From an uncultured Chromatiaceae bacterium (GTDB lineage Bacteria > Pseudomonadota > Gammaproteobacteria > Enterobacterales > Alteromonadaceae): a stretch of 18,107 nt of DNA. The DNA is taken from NCBI GenBank assembly GCA_946482615.1, contig CAMLSF010000071.1, positions 1 to 18,107 of the forward strand, written 5' to 3'. The notes under the pieces were generated by a model, which was not told the origin of the DNA, did not search any database, and worked only from the letters and a program-made list of their open reading frames with translations. Each line of letters begins with the position of its first letter. Positions within the stretch are counted from its first letter, which is position 1. Below, in pieces: positions 6,806 to 14,986 of this stretch. Both the position numbers and the translations under genes were made by a program.

Positions 6806-6858
6806 AAAACTATAGTCAGAATTTATGATGTGGGCGAATAGAGTCCGGGCAGAGATTT

Positions 6859-7524
6859 TTAAAGCAAATACCATTTTCCTTGTTGGAGCTGCAGGCTTTG
6901 CAGTTTTTGTTCTTCTTCACCATTGTGATAATGCAATCTGGTAAATTCAACTTTATCCGGGCTTACCCAACGCACATCCAATGGGTTCCAGGGTTGTATT
7001 CTGTTGTCGTCACCACTCAATACCAGCTCAGCATACAGCTTGTGGTTACGAAGGCGGTAAATCACCACCAGATTGGCATTTTCTTTATCAGAACGAGCTT
7101 CGGAATACACCAGCAAACGTTGGTTATCAGGAGACAACAGCGGGAAACCGTTGATTTGTGTCTGTAGGCCAGTTTGGGTATTGACCAGATAAACACTGCG
7201 GCCACGGTATTCAAATACCCAGACGACGGCCAGTTGTGCCGCTTCTAAATAGGAAACTAAATAAGGCTGGGTATCTTCATCGGTTTTTTCTTTAAAAATA
7301 GGAAAAGCTAAAGCACCGGCTTTGGTTTGCAGATGCAAAAAGTTGCTGTTGCGTTGTACTTTAAAAGGGACTTTAGCCATCAACTCTTCTTCCAGCTCTT
7401 CCGCACAAGAGCGTTCAAGTCCGACTTCAAACTCGCAAGCCATTGCAGTCGTCGCAATAGAACTACAAAATAGCCAAAACAGGAACGGCAACATTGTTTT
7501 TTGCAGTAAGCTGATGCTGGACAT
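6859..7524 (-). CDS. Exported protein of unknown function
   Basis: A 221-residue protein from the ATG at 7524. A signal peptide covers about residues 1-29, ending TTAMA|CEF. The mature protein begins CEFEVGLERSC, and these two cysteines may form a disulfide. The remainder is beta-rich with repeated strands such as SVYLVNTQTG, SPDNQRLLVY and LVVIYRLRNH, reminiscent of a WD40/TolB-like propeller fragment, but too short for a full propeller. A longer frame reaches a TTG at 7557 with no Shine-Dalgarno sequence; GGGGA lies 9 bases before the chosen ATG. The residue before the cysteine does not make a standard lipobox, so a lipoprotein is unlikely. It is transcribed toward the catalase gene, about 130 bases away, and is divergent from the first SDR gene. 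Confidence 0.65.
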   Translation of the reverse strand: MSSISLLQKTMLPFLFWLFCSSIATTAMACEFEVGLERSCAEELEEELMAKVPFKVQRNSNFLHLQTKAGALAFPIFKEKTDEDTQPYLVSYLEAAQLAVVWVFEYRGRSVYLVNTQTGLQTQINGFPLLSPDNQRLLVYSEARSDKENANLVVIYRLRNHKLYAELVLSGDDNRIQPWNPLDVRWVSPDKVEFTRLHYHNGEEEQKLQSLQLQQGKWYLL

Positions 7525-7660
7525 CAGAGGTTTTCCCCGACTGAATAAAATACTCAATAATTCATATGGTTTAGTTTAGGTAAATTTGAACCCTAGTCAT
7601 CACTATTTCATTTGAAAAGACTAAAAACTAAGCTCAATGGCGACATTAGGGAGCAGGTAT

Positions 7661-8350
7661 ATGACAGAGCGATTAAAAACAGTACTGATCACAGGAGCAA
7701 ATCGCGGTATTGGCTTTGCTATAGCAAAAACTCTGATACAACGGGGCGGTTATCAGCTATTACTGGCAGCCCGTCATCAAAAAGACGCCGAAGAAGCCGT
7801 TACTTTGTTGGGCTCTGGTATAGCGCTTCGACTGGATTTAACCGACCCTTTATTGCTTGAGCAAAAAGCCCTGCAGATAGAGCGTCAGTATGGCCCTGTG
7901 GATGTGCTCATTAATAATGCAGCTATGCTGCATTCCACCGAAGTGCAACATACCCATGCCGAAGATTTGCTCCATAGTTTGTCGGTCAATACGGTAGCGC
8001 CTTTTATGCTGTGCAAGGTGTTTGGTCTGTTGATGAAACAGCGCGGTTATGGCCGTATTGTTAATGTTTCATCCAGTTGGGGCAGTTTTTCTGAGGGATT
8101 GGAAGGTCCGGCTTGTTATGCCATCAGTAAAGCGGCGCTAAATGCTGTCACTGTGAGCTGTGCCCGTGAATTGATGCCTGAAGTGAAAGTAAACGCCGCT
8201 TGTCCTGGCTGGGTGCGCACCCGTATGGGTGGTGAAGCCGCAGATTTAAGTCCGGAGCAAGGGGCTGAAACACCAGTCTGGCTCGCCACCCTGGATGACG
8301 ATGGCCCGACTGGTGCATTTTTCCGCAATAAAACCCAGATTGACTGGTAG
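7661..8350 (+). CDS. Short-chain dehydrogenase/reductase (SDR), carbonyl-reductase-like
   Basis: A 229-residue classical SDR. The Rossmann cofactor loop is TGANRGIG (residues 11-18), followed by LLLAARH, whose arginine suggests NADP(H). The NNAA motif is at 85-88, the catalytic serine region NVSSSWG at 135-141 (S138), and the catalytic pair YAISK at 153-157 (Y153, K157). The PG motif (CPGWVRT) is at 181-187, and the protein ends soon after FFRNKTQIDW, as in carbonyl-reductase-like SDRs. The start is set by AGGGAG (7648-7653), 7 bases before this ATG; an upstream in-frame ATG at 7637 has no such site. The substrate cannot be told from sequence. It converges with another SDR gene that is only distantly similar, so a recent local duplication is unlikely. 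Confidence 0.88.
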   Translation: MTERLKTVLITGANRGIGFAIAKTLIQRGGYQLLLAARHQKDAEEAVTLLGSGIALRLDLTDPLLLEQKALQIERQYGPVDVLINNAAMLHSTEVQHTHAEDLLHSLSVNTVAPFMLCKVFGLLMKQRGYGRIVNVSSSWGSFSEGLEGPACYAISKAALNAVTVSCARELMPEVKVNAACPGWVRTRMGGEAADLSPEQGAETPVWLATLDDDGPTGAFFRNKTQIDW

Positions 8351-8364
8351 TTGGTGCTGTTGGC

Positions 8365-9108
8365 TTAGAAATCCTGCACTGCAGGGCGCAGTACTATTTC
8401 GTTAATATCTACCTCTTTAGGTTGCTCTATGGCGTAAGCCACAGCTCTGGCCACAGAATCCGCCGGAATAGCCATCTGATAGAAGTTGCCAACAAATTCT
8501 GCGCTTTGCTGGTGGCTGCTGCCGTGTTTTAGTTCAGAATCTACGGCGCCGGGCAAAATAGTGGTGGTACGGATAGCTCCGCCCACTTCATGGCGTAAAC
8601 CTTCGCTGATGGCCCTGACAGCAAACTTGGTGCCGCTGTACACAGTGCCGCCCGGACTGAAGACTTTGATGCCCGCTACAGACGAGATATTAATAAAATG
8701 ACCGGATTGTTGCTGCTCAAAGACCGGCAAGGCTGCGGCTATTCCATAGAGCACACCTTTGATATTGATGTCGATCATCCGGTCCCATTCATCTGTTTTT
8801 AATTCACTTAGCGGAGCTATAGACATCAAGCCTGCGTTATTAATAATGACATCCAACTGGCCAAAACGACTGACAGCCAGTTGCACCAAAGCCTTTACTT
8901 CAGTGGCTTTAGTCACATCAGTCACCAGATAAGCGGCTTGCCCACCTTTGGCTTCGATACTGGCTGCTATCTGTTGCAGCTTGTCTTCACGACGCGCACC
9001 CAAAACCACTTTAGCGCCCAGACTGGCCAAATGGTAAGCGGTGGCTTCGCCTAAACCACTGCTGGCACCTGTGATCACTACTGTTTTTCCTGCAATATTC
9101 TGACTCAT
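8365..9108 (-). CDS. Short-chain dehydrogenase/reductase (SDR), NADP(H)-type
   Basis: A 247-residue classical SDR. Motifs are TGASSGLG (13-20), GARRED (37-42, arginines favour NADP), NNAG (90-93), the catalytic serine in ISSVAG (S143), YSGTK (Y157, K161), and PGAVDSEL (186-193). It belongs to the broad group that includes YdfG-like serine/3-hydroxy acid dehydrogenases; the real substrate is unknown. I chose the ATG at 9108, which has GAGG 8 bases upstream, over a longer form starting at 9132. It is divergent from a LysR-type regulator whose start is 117 bases away, the usual layout for a regulator and its target, so regulation by that protein is likely. Confidence 0.9.
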   Translation of the reverse strand: MSQNIAGKTVVITGASSGLGEATAYHLASLGAKVVLGARREDKLQQIAASIEAKGGQAAYLVTDVTKATEVKALVQLAVSRFGQLDVIINNAGLMSIAPLSELKTDEWDRMIDINIKGVLYGIAAALPVFEQQQSGHFINISSVAGIKVFSPGGTVYSGTKFAVRAISEGLRHEVGGAIRTTTILPGAVDSELKHGSSHQQSAEFVGNFYQMAIPADSVARAVAYAIEQPKEVDINEIVLRPAVQDF

Positions 9109-9203
9109 ACTTTTATCCTCAGTCGGTTGCACTTGGTTAATTTCGACCCGGTCAGTATGAAGTGATAGACAAATCCAAAAAATGGAAATATTTTGATTTT
9201 ATA

Positions 9204-9220
9204 ATTCCTTATTTTGGAAT
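9204..9220. promoter_or_regulatory. Putative LysR-type binding site
   Basis: ATTCC-N7-GGAAT is an inverted repeat containing the T-N11-A core typical of LysR-type sites. It lies in the divergent region and overlaps the GGA used as ribosome-binding site of the LysR gene, ending 5 bases before its ATG. That position would fit autorepression. The short arms make this a modest call. Confidence 0.4.
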
Positions 9221-9225
9221 AATTG

Positions 9226-10137
9226 ATGCTCAACAAAGTGGAACTGTTGCGGATTTTTTGTACTGCAGCCCAATGTGACAGCTTTAAGGCGGCAGCTGTC
9301 CGGCTGCATATTTCGCCACAGGCAGTGACCAGAGCAGTGCAGCAATTGGAGCAATATACCGGTGAGGTGTTGTTTCACCGCAGTACCCGTCATATCCGGC
9401 TGACCCGTTTTGCTGAGGATTTTTTGCAACAGGCTCAAGCCAGCCTGGCTCAGCTGGATGCATTGTTTCAACAACATCAGGCTGATCGGGAGCATCTGAT
9501 TGCTGGTCTGGTGCGGGTTGCGGCTCCAAAAGTTCTGCGTCCTATATTGATGCCGGTATTTGCTGAGTTGGCGCAGCGTTATCAGGAGTTACAACTGGAT
9601 CTGCGTTTTTCCGATCAAATTGCCGACGTAGTGGATGAGCAGATAGATGTGGGGATCCGGATAGGTTCGGTGCGGGATAATAGCTTTATCGCCCGCACTG
9701 TGGCCCGGGTTAGTCTTTACCTGACGGCCAGCCCGGCTTTACTGGCACAACATGGTCAGCCTGCTGATCTGGAGCAATTGGCGTTGATGCCAGTCACTCA
9801 GTTGATGGACAGAGCAACCGGAAGGCCATGGCATTGGTATTTCAAAGATGGAGTTTTATGGTCGCCAAAGCGCAGCAGCTTTATCGTCGATGATGCGGAG
9901 GCAGAAGTGGAAGCAACCCTCGCCGGGCTCGGCGTTTCGCAATTGGCTTCTTATAGCGCTATTCCGCATATTCGTACAGGCGCTTTAGTGCGGTTATTGC
10001 CTGAACTGGAACCCAAAGCCTGGCCATTATCCGTCTACAGACCACAACGTGGTCCTGTATCCGAGCGGGTCAGGTTGGTGGTTGATCACCTGGTCAAGGC
10101 TTTGAGTGACAGAGAGATATTCCCTGAATCGCCCTAA
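9226..10137 (+). CDS. LysR-type transcriptional regulator
   Basis: A 303-residue DNA-binding regulator. The N-terminal winged helix-turn-helix covers residues 1-62 (FCTAAQCDSFKAAAVRLHIS, then PQAVTRAVQQLE), with the family pattern LFHRSTRHIRLT at 49-60. The substrate-binding domain runs from about residue 90, with the conserved VDVGIRIG-like segment (DVGIRIG) and GLGVSQL. It looks like the group of LysR proteins found next to oxidoreductase genes. The inducer is unknown. The ATG at 9226 has GGA 7 bases upstream; a TTG directly before it is unlikely. It is divergent from the SDR gene at 8365-9108 and converges, with 2 bases between stops, on the DUF817 gene. Confidence 0.92.
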   Translation: MLNKVELLRIFCTAAQCDSFKAAAVRLHISPQAVTRAVQQLEQYTGEVLFHRSTRHIRLTRFAEDFLQQAQASLAQLDALFQQHQADREHLIAGLVRVAAPKVLRPILMPVFAELAQRYQELQLDLRFSDQIADVVDEQIDVGIRIGSVRDNSFIARTVARVSLYLTASPALLAQHGQPADLEQLALMPVTQLMDRATGRPWHWYFKDGVLWSPKRSSFIVDDAEAEVEATLAGLGVSQLASYSAIPHIRTGALVRLLPELEPKAWPLSVYRPQRGPVSERVRLVVDHLVKALSDREIFPESP

Positions 10138-10139
10138 TT

Positions 10140-10991
10140 TTAGTCAGGCACATGAATACGTGCTTTCACATACTTCAGCTGTGCCACTATGGTAAAGGTC
10201 ATGATCACCAGCAAAGACCAGGAACTCCATTTGCCGACATGCACCACAGACCAGGCGCCCAGTTGATTGGGATAACTCCATAAGCCCATAAAAGTGCTGA
10301 TGTTTTCTGCCAGCCAGATAAAAAAGCCAACTAAAACAAAACCCAGTAATAAAGGCATCTGCCGCTCTTTTTCCAGCGGGTGGTAATAAACCACAGTTCT
10401 GGCATACAAACCTAAAGTAATAGCGGCCAGATACCAACGGTAATCACCAATATAGTGATGGCTGAAAAAATTCAGGTAAATCAGGGATGCAATCAGAGCT
10501 GCCATCCAATAAGGCGGATGATGCCGCACCCTAAGCTCCATTAAACGCCAGATTTGAATAATGTAACTGCCGACTGCGGCGTACATAAAACCGGCAAACA
10601 GTGGGACACCCCATACTTTGGTGTACGCAGGGTCGGGGTAACTCCAGGATTGAATAGCACCTGAGGTTTTAAACACTTCCAACGCAAAACCAACCAGATG
10701 AAACAGGCTGATGGCTTTGGCTTCATCCCAGGTTTCCAGTTTGGCCCAGACCATCCAGATTTGGATCAACAAAGCCAACAGCAATAGCAGGTCATAACGG
10801 CTTATGCCAGCTATCCCCTCACGTGGGACCAGCAACACCGAGAGGAAAAACAAGCCGACAAATAAGCAGGCGCGTGCCTGTTTGATGCCAAAAAACAAAA
10901 ACTCCCAGCAAAACCTCTGTATGGCAGAACTGCCTGTTGGTGTAGTAACAGACATAAGCCATTGATCAAATTTATTAAACTGCAACGACAT
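10140..10991 (-). CDS. DUF817 family integral membrane protein
   Basis: A 283-residue inner-membrane protein with about seven or eight hydrophobic segments. Segments typical of the DUF817 family are visible: FHLVGFALEVFKT (97-109), GVPLFAGFMYAAVGSYI (128-144), NFFSHHYIGDYRW (174-186), ENISTFMGLWSYP (229-241) and HVGKWSSW (251-258). The conserved buried His, Glu, Asn and Lys residues suggest an enzyme or transporter in the membrane, but no function is established that I know of. Two starts are possible: an ATG at 11000, directly after AAGGAT, and this ATG at 10991, 10 bases after AAGGA; I prefer the second by spacing. It stands alone, convergent with the LysR gene and divergent from the DsbD-like gene. 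Confidence 0.85.
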   Translation of the reverse strand: MSLQFNKFDQWLMSVTTPTGSSAIQRFCWEFLFFGIKQARACLFVGLFFLSVLLVPREGIAGISRYDLLLLLALLIQIWMVWAKLETWDEAKAISLFHLVGFALEVFKTSGAIQSWSYPDPAYTKVWGVPLFAGFMYAAVGSYIIQIWRLMELRVRHHPPYWMAALIASLIYLNFFSHHYIGDYRWYLAAITLGLYARTVVYYHPLEKERQMPLLLGFVLVGFFIWLAENISTFMGLWSYPNQLGAWSVVHVGKWSSWSLLVIMTFTIVAQLKYVKARIHVPD

Positions 10992-11213
10992 CCGGCACAT
11001 ATCCTTATGATGTTAAGCCTTTGATCTAAAGCCACGCTAAAGCCTGAGTCAGACAAAAGCAAGCTGGCTCAGCAAGATCACAGGGAATTGTTTTGCCATA
11101 AAACAGCCGGACGAACAAGGCAGAAAGCCAACCAGCTGCGGCTGATGGCTGATCGCTGCTCTGGTATTGCCGTACACTAAAGTGACGGATAATTCAGGGG
11201 CCAGCTTTTTCTG

Positions 11214-13295
11214 ATGACTGCTTTTCAGCGTTTTATGTTTTTATGCATTGTTTTCATGGCGCTAGTCGCAGGGCCTGTTCAGGCTCAATCCAGCGGCTGG
11301 GTGCAGGCCAGTCATTTAAAAGCGGAGCTGGTCAGCGATCATCTGGATGTACAACCCGGCCAAAGTCTGAAGCTGGCGCTGCATTTTATTCCGGATGAGC
11401 ATTGGCATACTTACTGGCAAAACCCCGGTGATTCAGGCTTAGCCACCAGCATTGCATGGACTTTGCCCGAAGGCGTAGAGGCTGGTGCTATTCAGTGGCC
11501 AGCTCCTATGGCTATTTCGGTGCCACCACTGGTGAATTATGGTTTTGAAGGCCCGACTATCTTAGTGTCGGAATTGAGTATTCCGGCCGATTTCAAAGGC
11601 TCCCAGCTACAGATCAAAGCCAGGGTAGACTGGCTGGTGTGCAAAGAGATTTGTATTCCGGCTGACGCCAGTTTTGAGCTGAATTTACCTGTGACTCAAA
11701 CCGCTGTGTTGGCCAATGACTACCTGAAACTTTTTGAACAAGCCACACAAAAACAACCCAAAATTTTGCAGCTGCAGGGCCGTTATGATGTACAAAACCA
11801 GAAGTTTTCTGCCGCTGTGCCAATGCCGGAAGATTTAAAAGTATCGGCTTTTTTTGTTGCAGCTCCTGAACTGGTTGATCACGCCGCGCCTCAGCAAATT
11901 GATTGGGTAGATGGCGAGTTATTATTACGTCAGCAGCAAAACACTTATTTTAATCAGGCTCAGGCCCAATTTGATCTGGTACTGAATACGGCCGCAGGCC
12001 CTGTGCTACTGCAACTGCTGCATGAAAGTGCGCCACAAGGGTCTGAAGCCAGGCTAGCCAGTTTCAGCCTGCCGGACTGGTTGGCAATGCTGGGGCTGGC
12101 CGCTTTAGGTGGTTTGATCCTGAACCTGATGCCCTGCGTATTTCCGGTGTTGTCTTTAAAAGCTCTGAGTCTGGTCAACAACCAAAATTCTGCTCAACAC
12201 ATCAAAGCCGAAGCTTTATGGTATAGCGCTGGGGTGCTGCTTAGTTTTGTTGCCTTAGCAGCTTTATTGCTGCTGTTCAGAGCTGCAGGTGAGGCCGCAG
12301 GCTGGGGTTTTCAGCTGCAAAACCCACTGGTAGTGGGGTTACTGGCCTATCTGCTTTTTATGTTGGGTTTAAGCTTATCTGGTGTAGTGCAACTGGGGTT
12401 AGGCTGGATGAATGCGGGCCAGCAACTGACACAAAAGTCGGGTTATAAAGGCTCCTTTTTTACCGGGGTTTTGGCTGTGGTTGTTGCCAGCCCCTGTACA
12501 GCGCCCTTTATGGGCACGGCTTTAGGTTATGCCGCCACTCAGCCTGCCTTAGCGGCTTTGGCAATTTTTGCGGCTTTAGGTGTAGGTATGGCCTTACCTT
12601 TCCTGCTGTTGGCCTGGTGGCCTGGTTTTGCCGCTTTATTGCCTAAACCCGGACTCTGGATGGACAAACTGAAGCAATGGCTGGCTTATCCTTTGTATCT
12701 AAGTGCGGTCTGGTTGTTGTGGGTCTATGGTCGCCAGCAAGGGATAGATGCGTTGGCTTTGGCTTTAGTGGGGCTGGTGCTGGTCGGTGCTGCCTGCTGG
12801 CTCTGGGGGCAACAACAAGGGCAACAGACAGGTAAAATCAATAGTCTGCTTGCATTGGTGTTACTGCTGGGGGCCTTGGCGTTGTTATGGTACCCACAGC
12901 CTGCTACACAACAGGTTGCACAAACAGATCATGCAGAAGTCTGGTCTGAGCAACGTTTAAAGCAACTGGTGCAGGATGGTCAGCCTGTACTGGTGAATAT
13001 GACAGCCGACTGGTGTATCACCTGCTTAGTCAATGAACGGGTGGCGCTGGACACAGACAGCAGCAAAGCTGCTATGGCCTTGTATAACCTGACTTATTTA
13101 AAAGGCGACTGGACCAATAAAGATCCGGCCATCAGTGCCTATTTGCGCCAGTTTCAGCGTGACGGTGTGCCTTTGTATGTGTTGTATTGGCCTGGTCAGC
13201 CACCGGAAGTGTTACCACAAATTTTAACGCCGGATTCATTACGTCAGGCGTTGGAGCAATTGAGCAGTAAACAACCCTTAATTACCAGCCAATAG
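11214..13295 (+). CDS. DsbD/ScsB-family protein-disulfide reductase
   Basis: A 693-residue membrane protein that would pass electrons from cytoplasmic thioredoxin across the inner membrane to periplasmic acceptors. Order of domains: signal peptide (1-24), a large N-terminal periplasmic domain with the cysteine pair VCKEIC (C143, C147), a central membrane domain of about eight helices (290-560) with the redox cysteines MPCVFP (C308) and SPCTAP (C428), then a thioredoxin-like domain with WCITC (C601, C604). All three cysteine pairs are intact. The large N-terminal domain makes it more ScsB-like (copper-sensitivity suppressor type) than a standard DsbD. The ATG at 11214 lies 13 bases after AGGGG, a long spacing. 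The next gene begins 16 bases later and encodes a peroxiredoxin-like protein, a plausible electron acceptor. Confidence 0.92.
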   Translation: MTAFQRFMFLCIVFMALVAGPVQAQSSGWVQASHLKAELVSDHLDVQPGQSLKLALHFIPDEHWHTYWQNPGDSGLATSIAWTLPEGVEAGAIQWPAPMAISVPPLVNYGFEGPTILVSELSIPADFKGSQLQIKARVDWLVCKEICIPADASFELNLPVTQTAVLANDYLKLFEQATQKQPKILQLQGRYDVQNQKFSAAVPMPEDLKVSAFFVAAPELVDHAAPQQIDWVDGELLLRQQQNTYFNQAQAQFDLVLNTAAGPVLLQLLHESAPQGSEARLASFSLPDWLAMLGLAALGGLILNLMPCVFPVLSLKALSLVNNQNSAQHIKAEALWYSAGVLLSFVALAALLLLFRAAGEAAGWGFQLQNPLVVGLLAYLLFMLGLSLSGVVQLGLGWMNAGQQLTQKSGYKGSFFTGVLAVVVASPCTAPFMGTALGYAATQPALAALAIFAALGVGMALPFLLLAWWPGFAALLPKPGLWMDKLKQWLAYPLYLSAVWLLWVYGRQQGIDALALALVGLVLVGAACWLWGQQQGQQTGKINSLLALVLLLGALALLWYPQPATQQVAQTDHAEVWSEQRLKQLVQDGQPVLVNMTADWCITCLVNERVALDTDSSKAAMALYNLTYLKGDWTNKDPAISAYLRQFQRDGVPLYVLYWPGQPPEVLPQILTPDSLRQALEQLSSKQPLITSQ

Positions 13296-13311
13296 CCACA
13301 GGAGTTAAACC

Positions 13312-13908
13312 ATGAAACTCAAGTTTGCTTTAAGTTTATCTGCCTTATGTTTTGCCGGTAGCCTGTTTGCCGCCCCTCAAGTAGGTCAGGCTGCGCCGGC
13401 TTTTACCTTAACGGACACCAAAGGCCAAAGTCATTCGTTAGCCGATTTTGCCGGTAAAACCGTAGTGCTGGAATGGACCAACCACGAATGTCCTTTTGTG
13501 GTCAAACACTACAGCGGCAATATGCAGAGCCTGCAAAAACAATTTGGCACAGACGATGTAGTCTGGTTGTCTGTGATCTCGTCAGCGCCAGGTAAACAAG
13601 GTCATGTCACAGCCACTAAAGCCGATGAACTGACCTCCAGCCGCAATGCTATGCCGGACGCTGTGCTGTTTGATGAAACTGGCGTTACAGGCAAAGCTTA
13701 CGATGCTAAAACCACACCTCATATGTATGTGATTGATAAAAAAGGTGTATTGCAATATATGGGCGGTATCGACAGCATTCCGTCTGCCAAGGTGGACGAT
13801 ATCGCCAAAGCCACACCCTATTTTTCTGATGCTTTAACTGCGGTGCTGGCAGGCAATCTGGCCAGCCCTGCTGTGACTAAGCCTTACGGTTGCAGCATAA
13901 AGTACTAA
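13312..13908 (+). CDS. Periplasmic peroxiredoxin-like (redoxin) protein
   Basis: A 198-residue thioredoxin-fold protein with a signal peptide (1-20, LFA|APQ). After the AhpC/TSA-like start (APAFTLTDTKG) comes LEWTNHECPFVVKHY, where C60 sits at the start of what would be a CxxC motif; the fourth position is valine, so only one cysteine remains. A second cysteine is near the C-terminus in YGCSIKY (C194). The cis-proline loop TTPHMYVID (P136) is present. This matches the PRX-like group 1 pattern (N-H-x-C-P-[YF]-V) as I remember it; peroxide or disulfide reduction is inferred. AGGAG at 13301-13305 precedes the ATG. It is almost certainly co-transcribed with the DsbD-like gene, which could keep it reduced. 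Confidence 0.88.
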   Translation: MKLKFALSLSALCFAGSLFAAPQVGQAAPAFTLTDTKGQSHSLADFAGKTVVLEWTNHECPFVVKHYSGNMQSLQKQFGTDDVVWLSVISSAPGKQGHVTATKADELTSSRNAMPDAVLFDETGVTGKAYDAKTTPHMYVIDKKGVLQYMGGIDSIPSAKVDDIAKATPYFSDALTAVLAGNLASPAVTKPYGCSIKY

Positions 13909-13920
13909 TCCCCTTCGTGC

Positions 13921-14019
13921 TTGAAGCCGCAGCTTTGTTGACCGCGTTTTCTCGCCCCAGTCGCATAGTCAGCTATGCGACTGGGGTCTCGTCCGCTTGT
14001 CGTCGCGCTGCAACTCCAA
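13921..14019. repeat. MITE-like palindromic repeat
   Basis: A roughly 100-base element with imperfect terminal inverted repeats: TTGAAGCCGCAGC (13921-13933) and GCTGCAACTCCAA (14007-14019), matching at 10 of 13 positions when inverted. Its centre is a perfect 14-bp hairpin, CCCCAGTCGCATAG (13955-13968) and CTATGCGACTGGGG (13973-13986), with a TCAG loop. It has no coding capacity. The form suggests a dispersed intergenic repeat or miniature transposable element. It also lies just past the stop codon of the peroxiredoxin-like gene and could affect transcription ending there. No second copy lies in the window. Confidence 0.6.
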
Positions 14020-14091
14020 TTACTTTGGGGAAGTTTGGCACTTTTTAATAGCGGCTTTTTCTGTAGTCGGATAAAAAACCATCTTTGCTCT

Positions 14092-14119
14092 TTTACCCCT
14101 GCGTTAAACAAGGTATAAG
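14092..14119 (+). promoter_or_regulatory. Candidate promoter of the RIO kinase gene
   Basis: TTTACC (14092-14097) and TATAAG (14114-14119) are separated by 16 bases and match the sigma-70 boxes at 4 of 6 and 5 of 6 positions. The expected transcription start falls at or next to the ATG at 14126, so a leaderless or near-leaderless transcript is possible. Confidence 0.35.
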
Positions 14120-14125
14120 TGCGCA

Positions 14126-14983
14126 ATGAAAACTCCAAAACGCATTCAGCCACTGATCGATGAAGGTCTGGTGGATGAAGTACTCAGGCCACTGATGAGT
14201 GGCAAAGAAGCCTCCGTCTACGTGGTACGGTGCGGGGATGATATTCGCTGCGCCAAAGTGTATAAAGACGCCAGTCAGCGCAGCTTTAAAAAAGCAGCTC
14301 AGTATCAGGAAGGCCGTAAAGTACGCAGCTCCAGACGAGCCAGAGCCATGGAAAAAGGCTCAAGTTATGGCCGGGAGCAGGCCGAAGAAAGCTGGCAAAA
14401 CGCTGAAGTGGATGCTTTATACAAACTGGCTGACGCCGGGGTGCGGGTGCCACAACCTTACGGCTGCTTTGATGGCATTTTGCTGATGGAACTGATTTTA
14501 GACGACGAGGGCGATGTAGCCCCAAGGTTAAATGATATTCAGCTGACCGCCGAACAAGCCCGCCTTGACCACAAAACCATGATGCAGCATATTCTGCGGA
14601 TGTTGTCTGTAGGCTTAGTGCATGGTGACTTATCCGAATTTAACGTACTGCAGGACCCGCATGGCCCTGTCATTATCGATTTACCGCAAGCCGTAGATGC
14701 AGCCGCCAATAACAATGCACAGTGGATGCTGGAGCGGGATGTGAATAACATCACCCAATATTACGCTCAGTTTGCACCTGAACTGGCTGCTACCAAATAC
14801 GCCAAAGAAATCTGGGCCTTATTTGAAGCTGGTAATTTAAATCCAAATACGGAACTGACAGGCGAATTTACCGAAGCCGAACATACCGCAGACATCAACG
14901 CTGTGCTGGATGAAATCAATGCCGCTTTTGCCCAAATGCAGGAGCGCAAAGAACGGCAACAGGCGCCGAATGAACAGGACTAG
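14126..14983 (+). CDS. RIO1-family serine kinase
   Basis: A 285-residue atypical protein kinase of the RIO family. The ATP-binding loop is SGKEASVY (25-32), with lysine K44 in CAKVYK as the likely phosphate-binding residue. The catalytic loop is VHGDLSEFNVL (D168, N173), and the metal-binding motif is IIDLPQAV (D185). RIO proteins are known from ribosome maturation in archaea and eukaryotes; bacterial members of this length, as in Pseudomonas and Shewanella, are less well understood. The C-terminal tail is acidic and then rich in E, R and Q. The nearest ribosome-binding-like sequence, AAGG at 14110-14113, is 12 bases from the ATG. Three bases separate it from the next gene, so the two are probably co-transcribed. 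Confidence 0.92.
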   Translation: MKTPKRIQPLIDEGLVDEVLRPLMSGKEASVYVVRCGDDIRCAKVYKDASQRSFKKAAQYQEGRKVRSSRRARAMEKGSSYGREQAEESWQNAEVDALYKLADAGVRVPQPYGCFDGILLMELILDDEGDVAPRLNDIQLTAEQARLDHKTMMQHILRMLSVGLVHGDLSEFNVLQDPHGPVIIDLPQAVDAAANNNAQWMLERDVNNITQYYAQFAPELAATKYAKEIWALFEAGNLNPNTELTGEFTEAEHTADINAVLDEINAAFAQMQERKERQQAPNEQD

Positions 14984-14986
14984 AGC

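Noticed and set aside
6729..6858. OxyR site upstream of the catalase gene
   Set aside because: A single ATAG-like element is visible on the minus strand, but the four spaced elements of an OxyR site are not present by eye.
7522..7557. Longer N-terminus from a TTG at 7557 for the exported protein
   Set aside because: No ribosome-binding site precedes the TTG, and the extra residues (including RGK) would push the signal peptide inward; the ATG at 7524 gives a normal signal peptide.
7661..9108. The two SDR genes as a recent duplication
   Set aside because: They share only the general SDR motifs; the loop, C-terminal and substrate regions are clearly different, and they are convergent.
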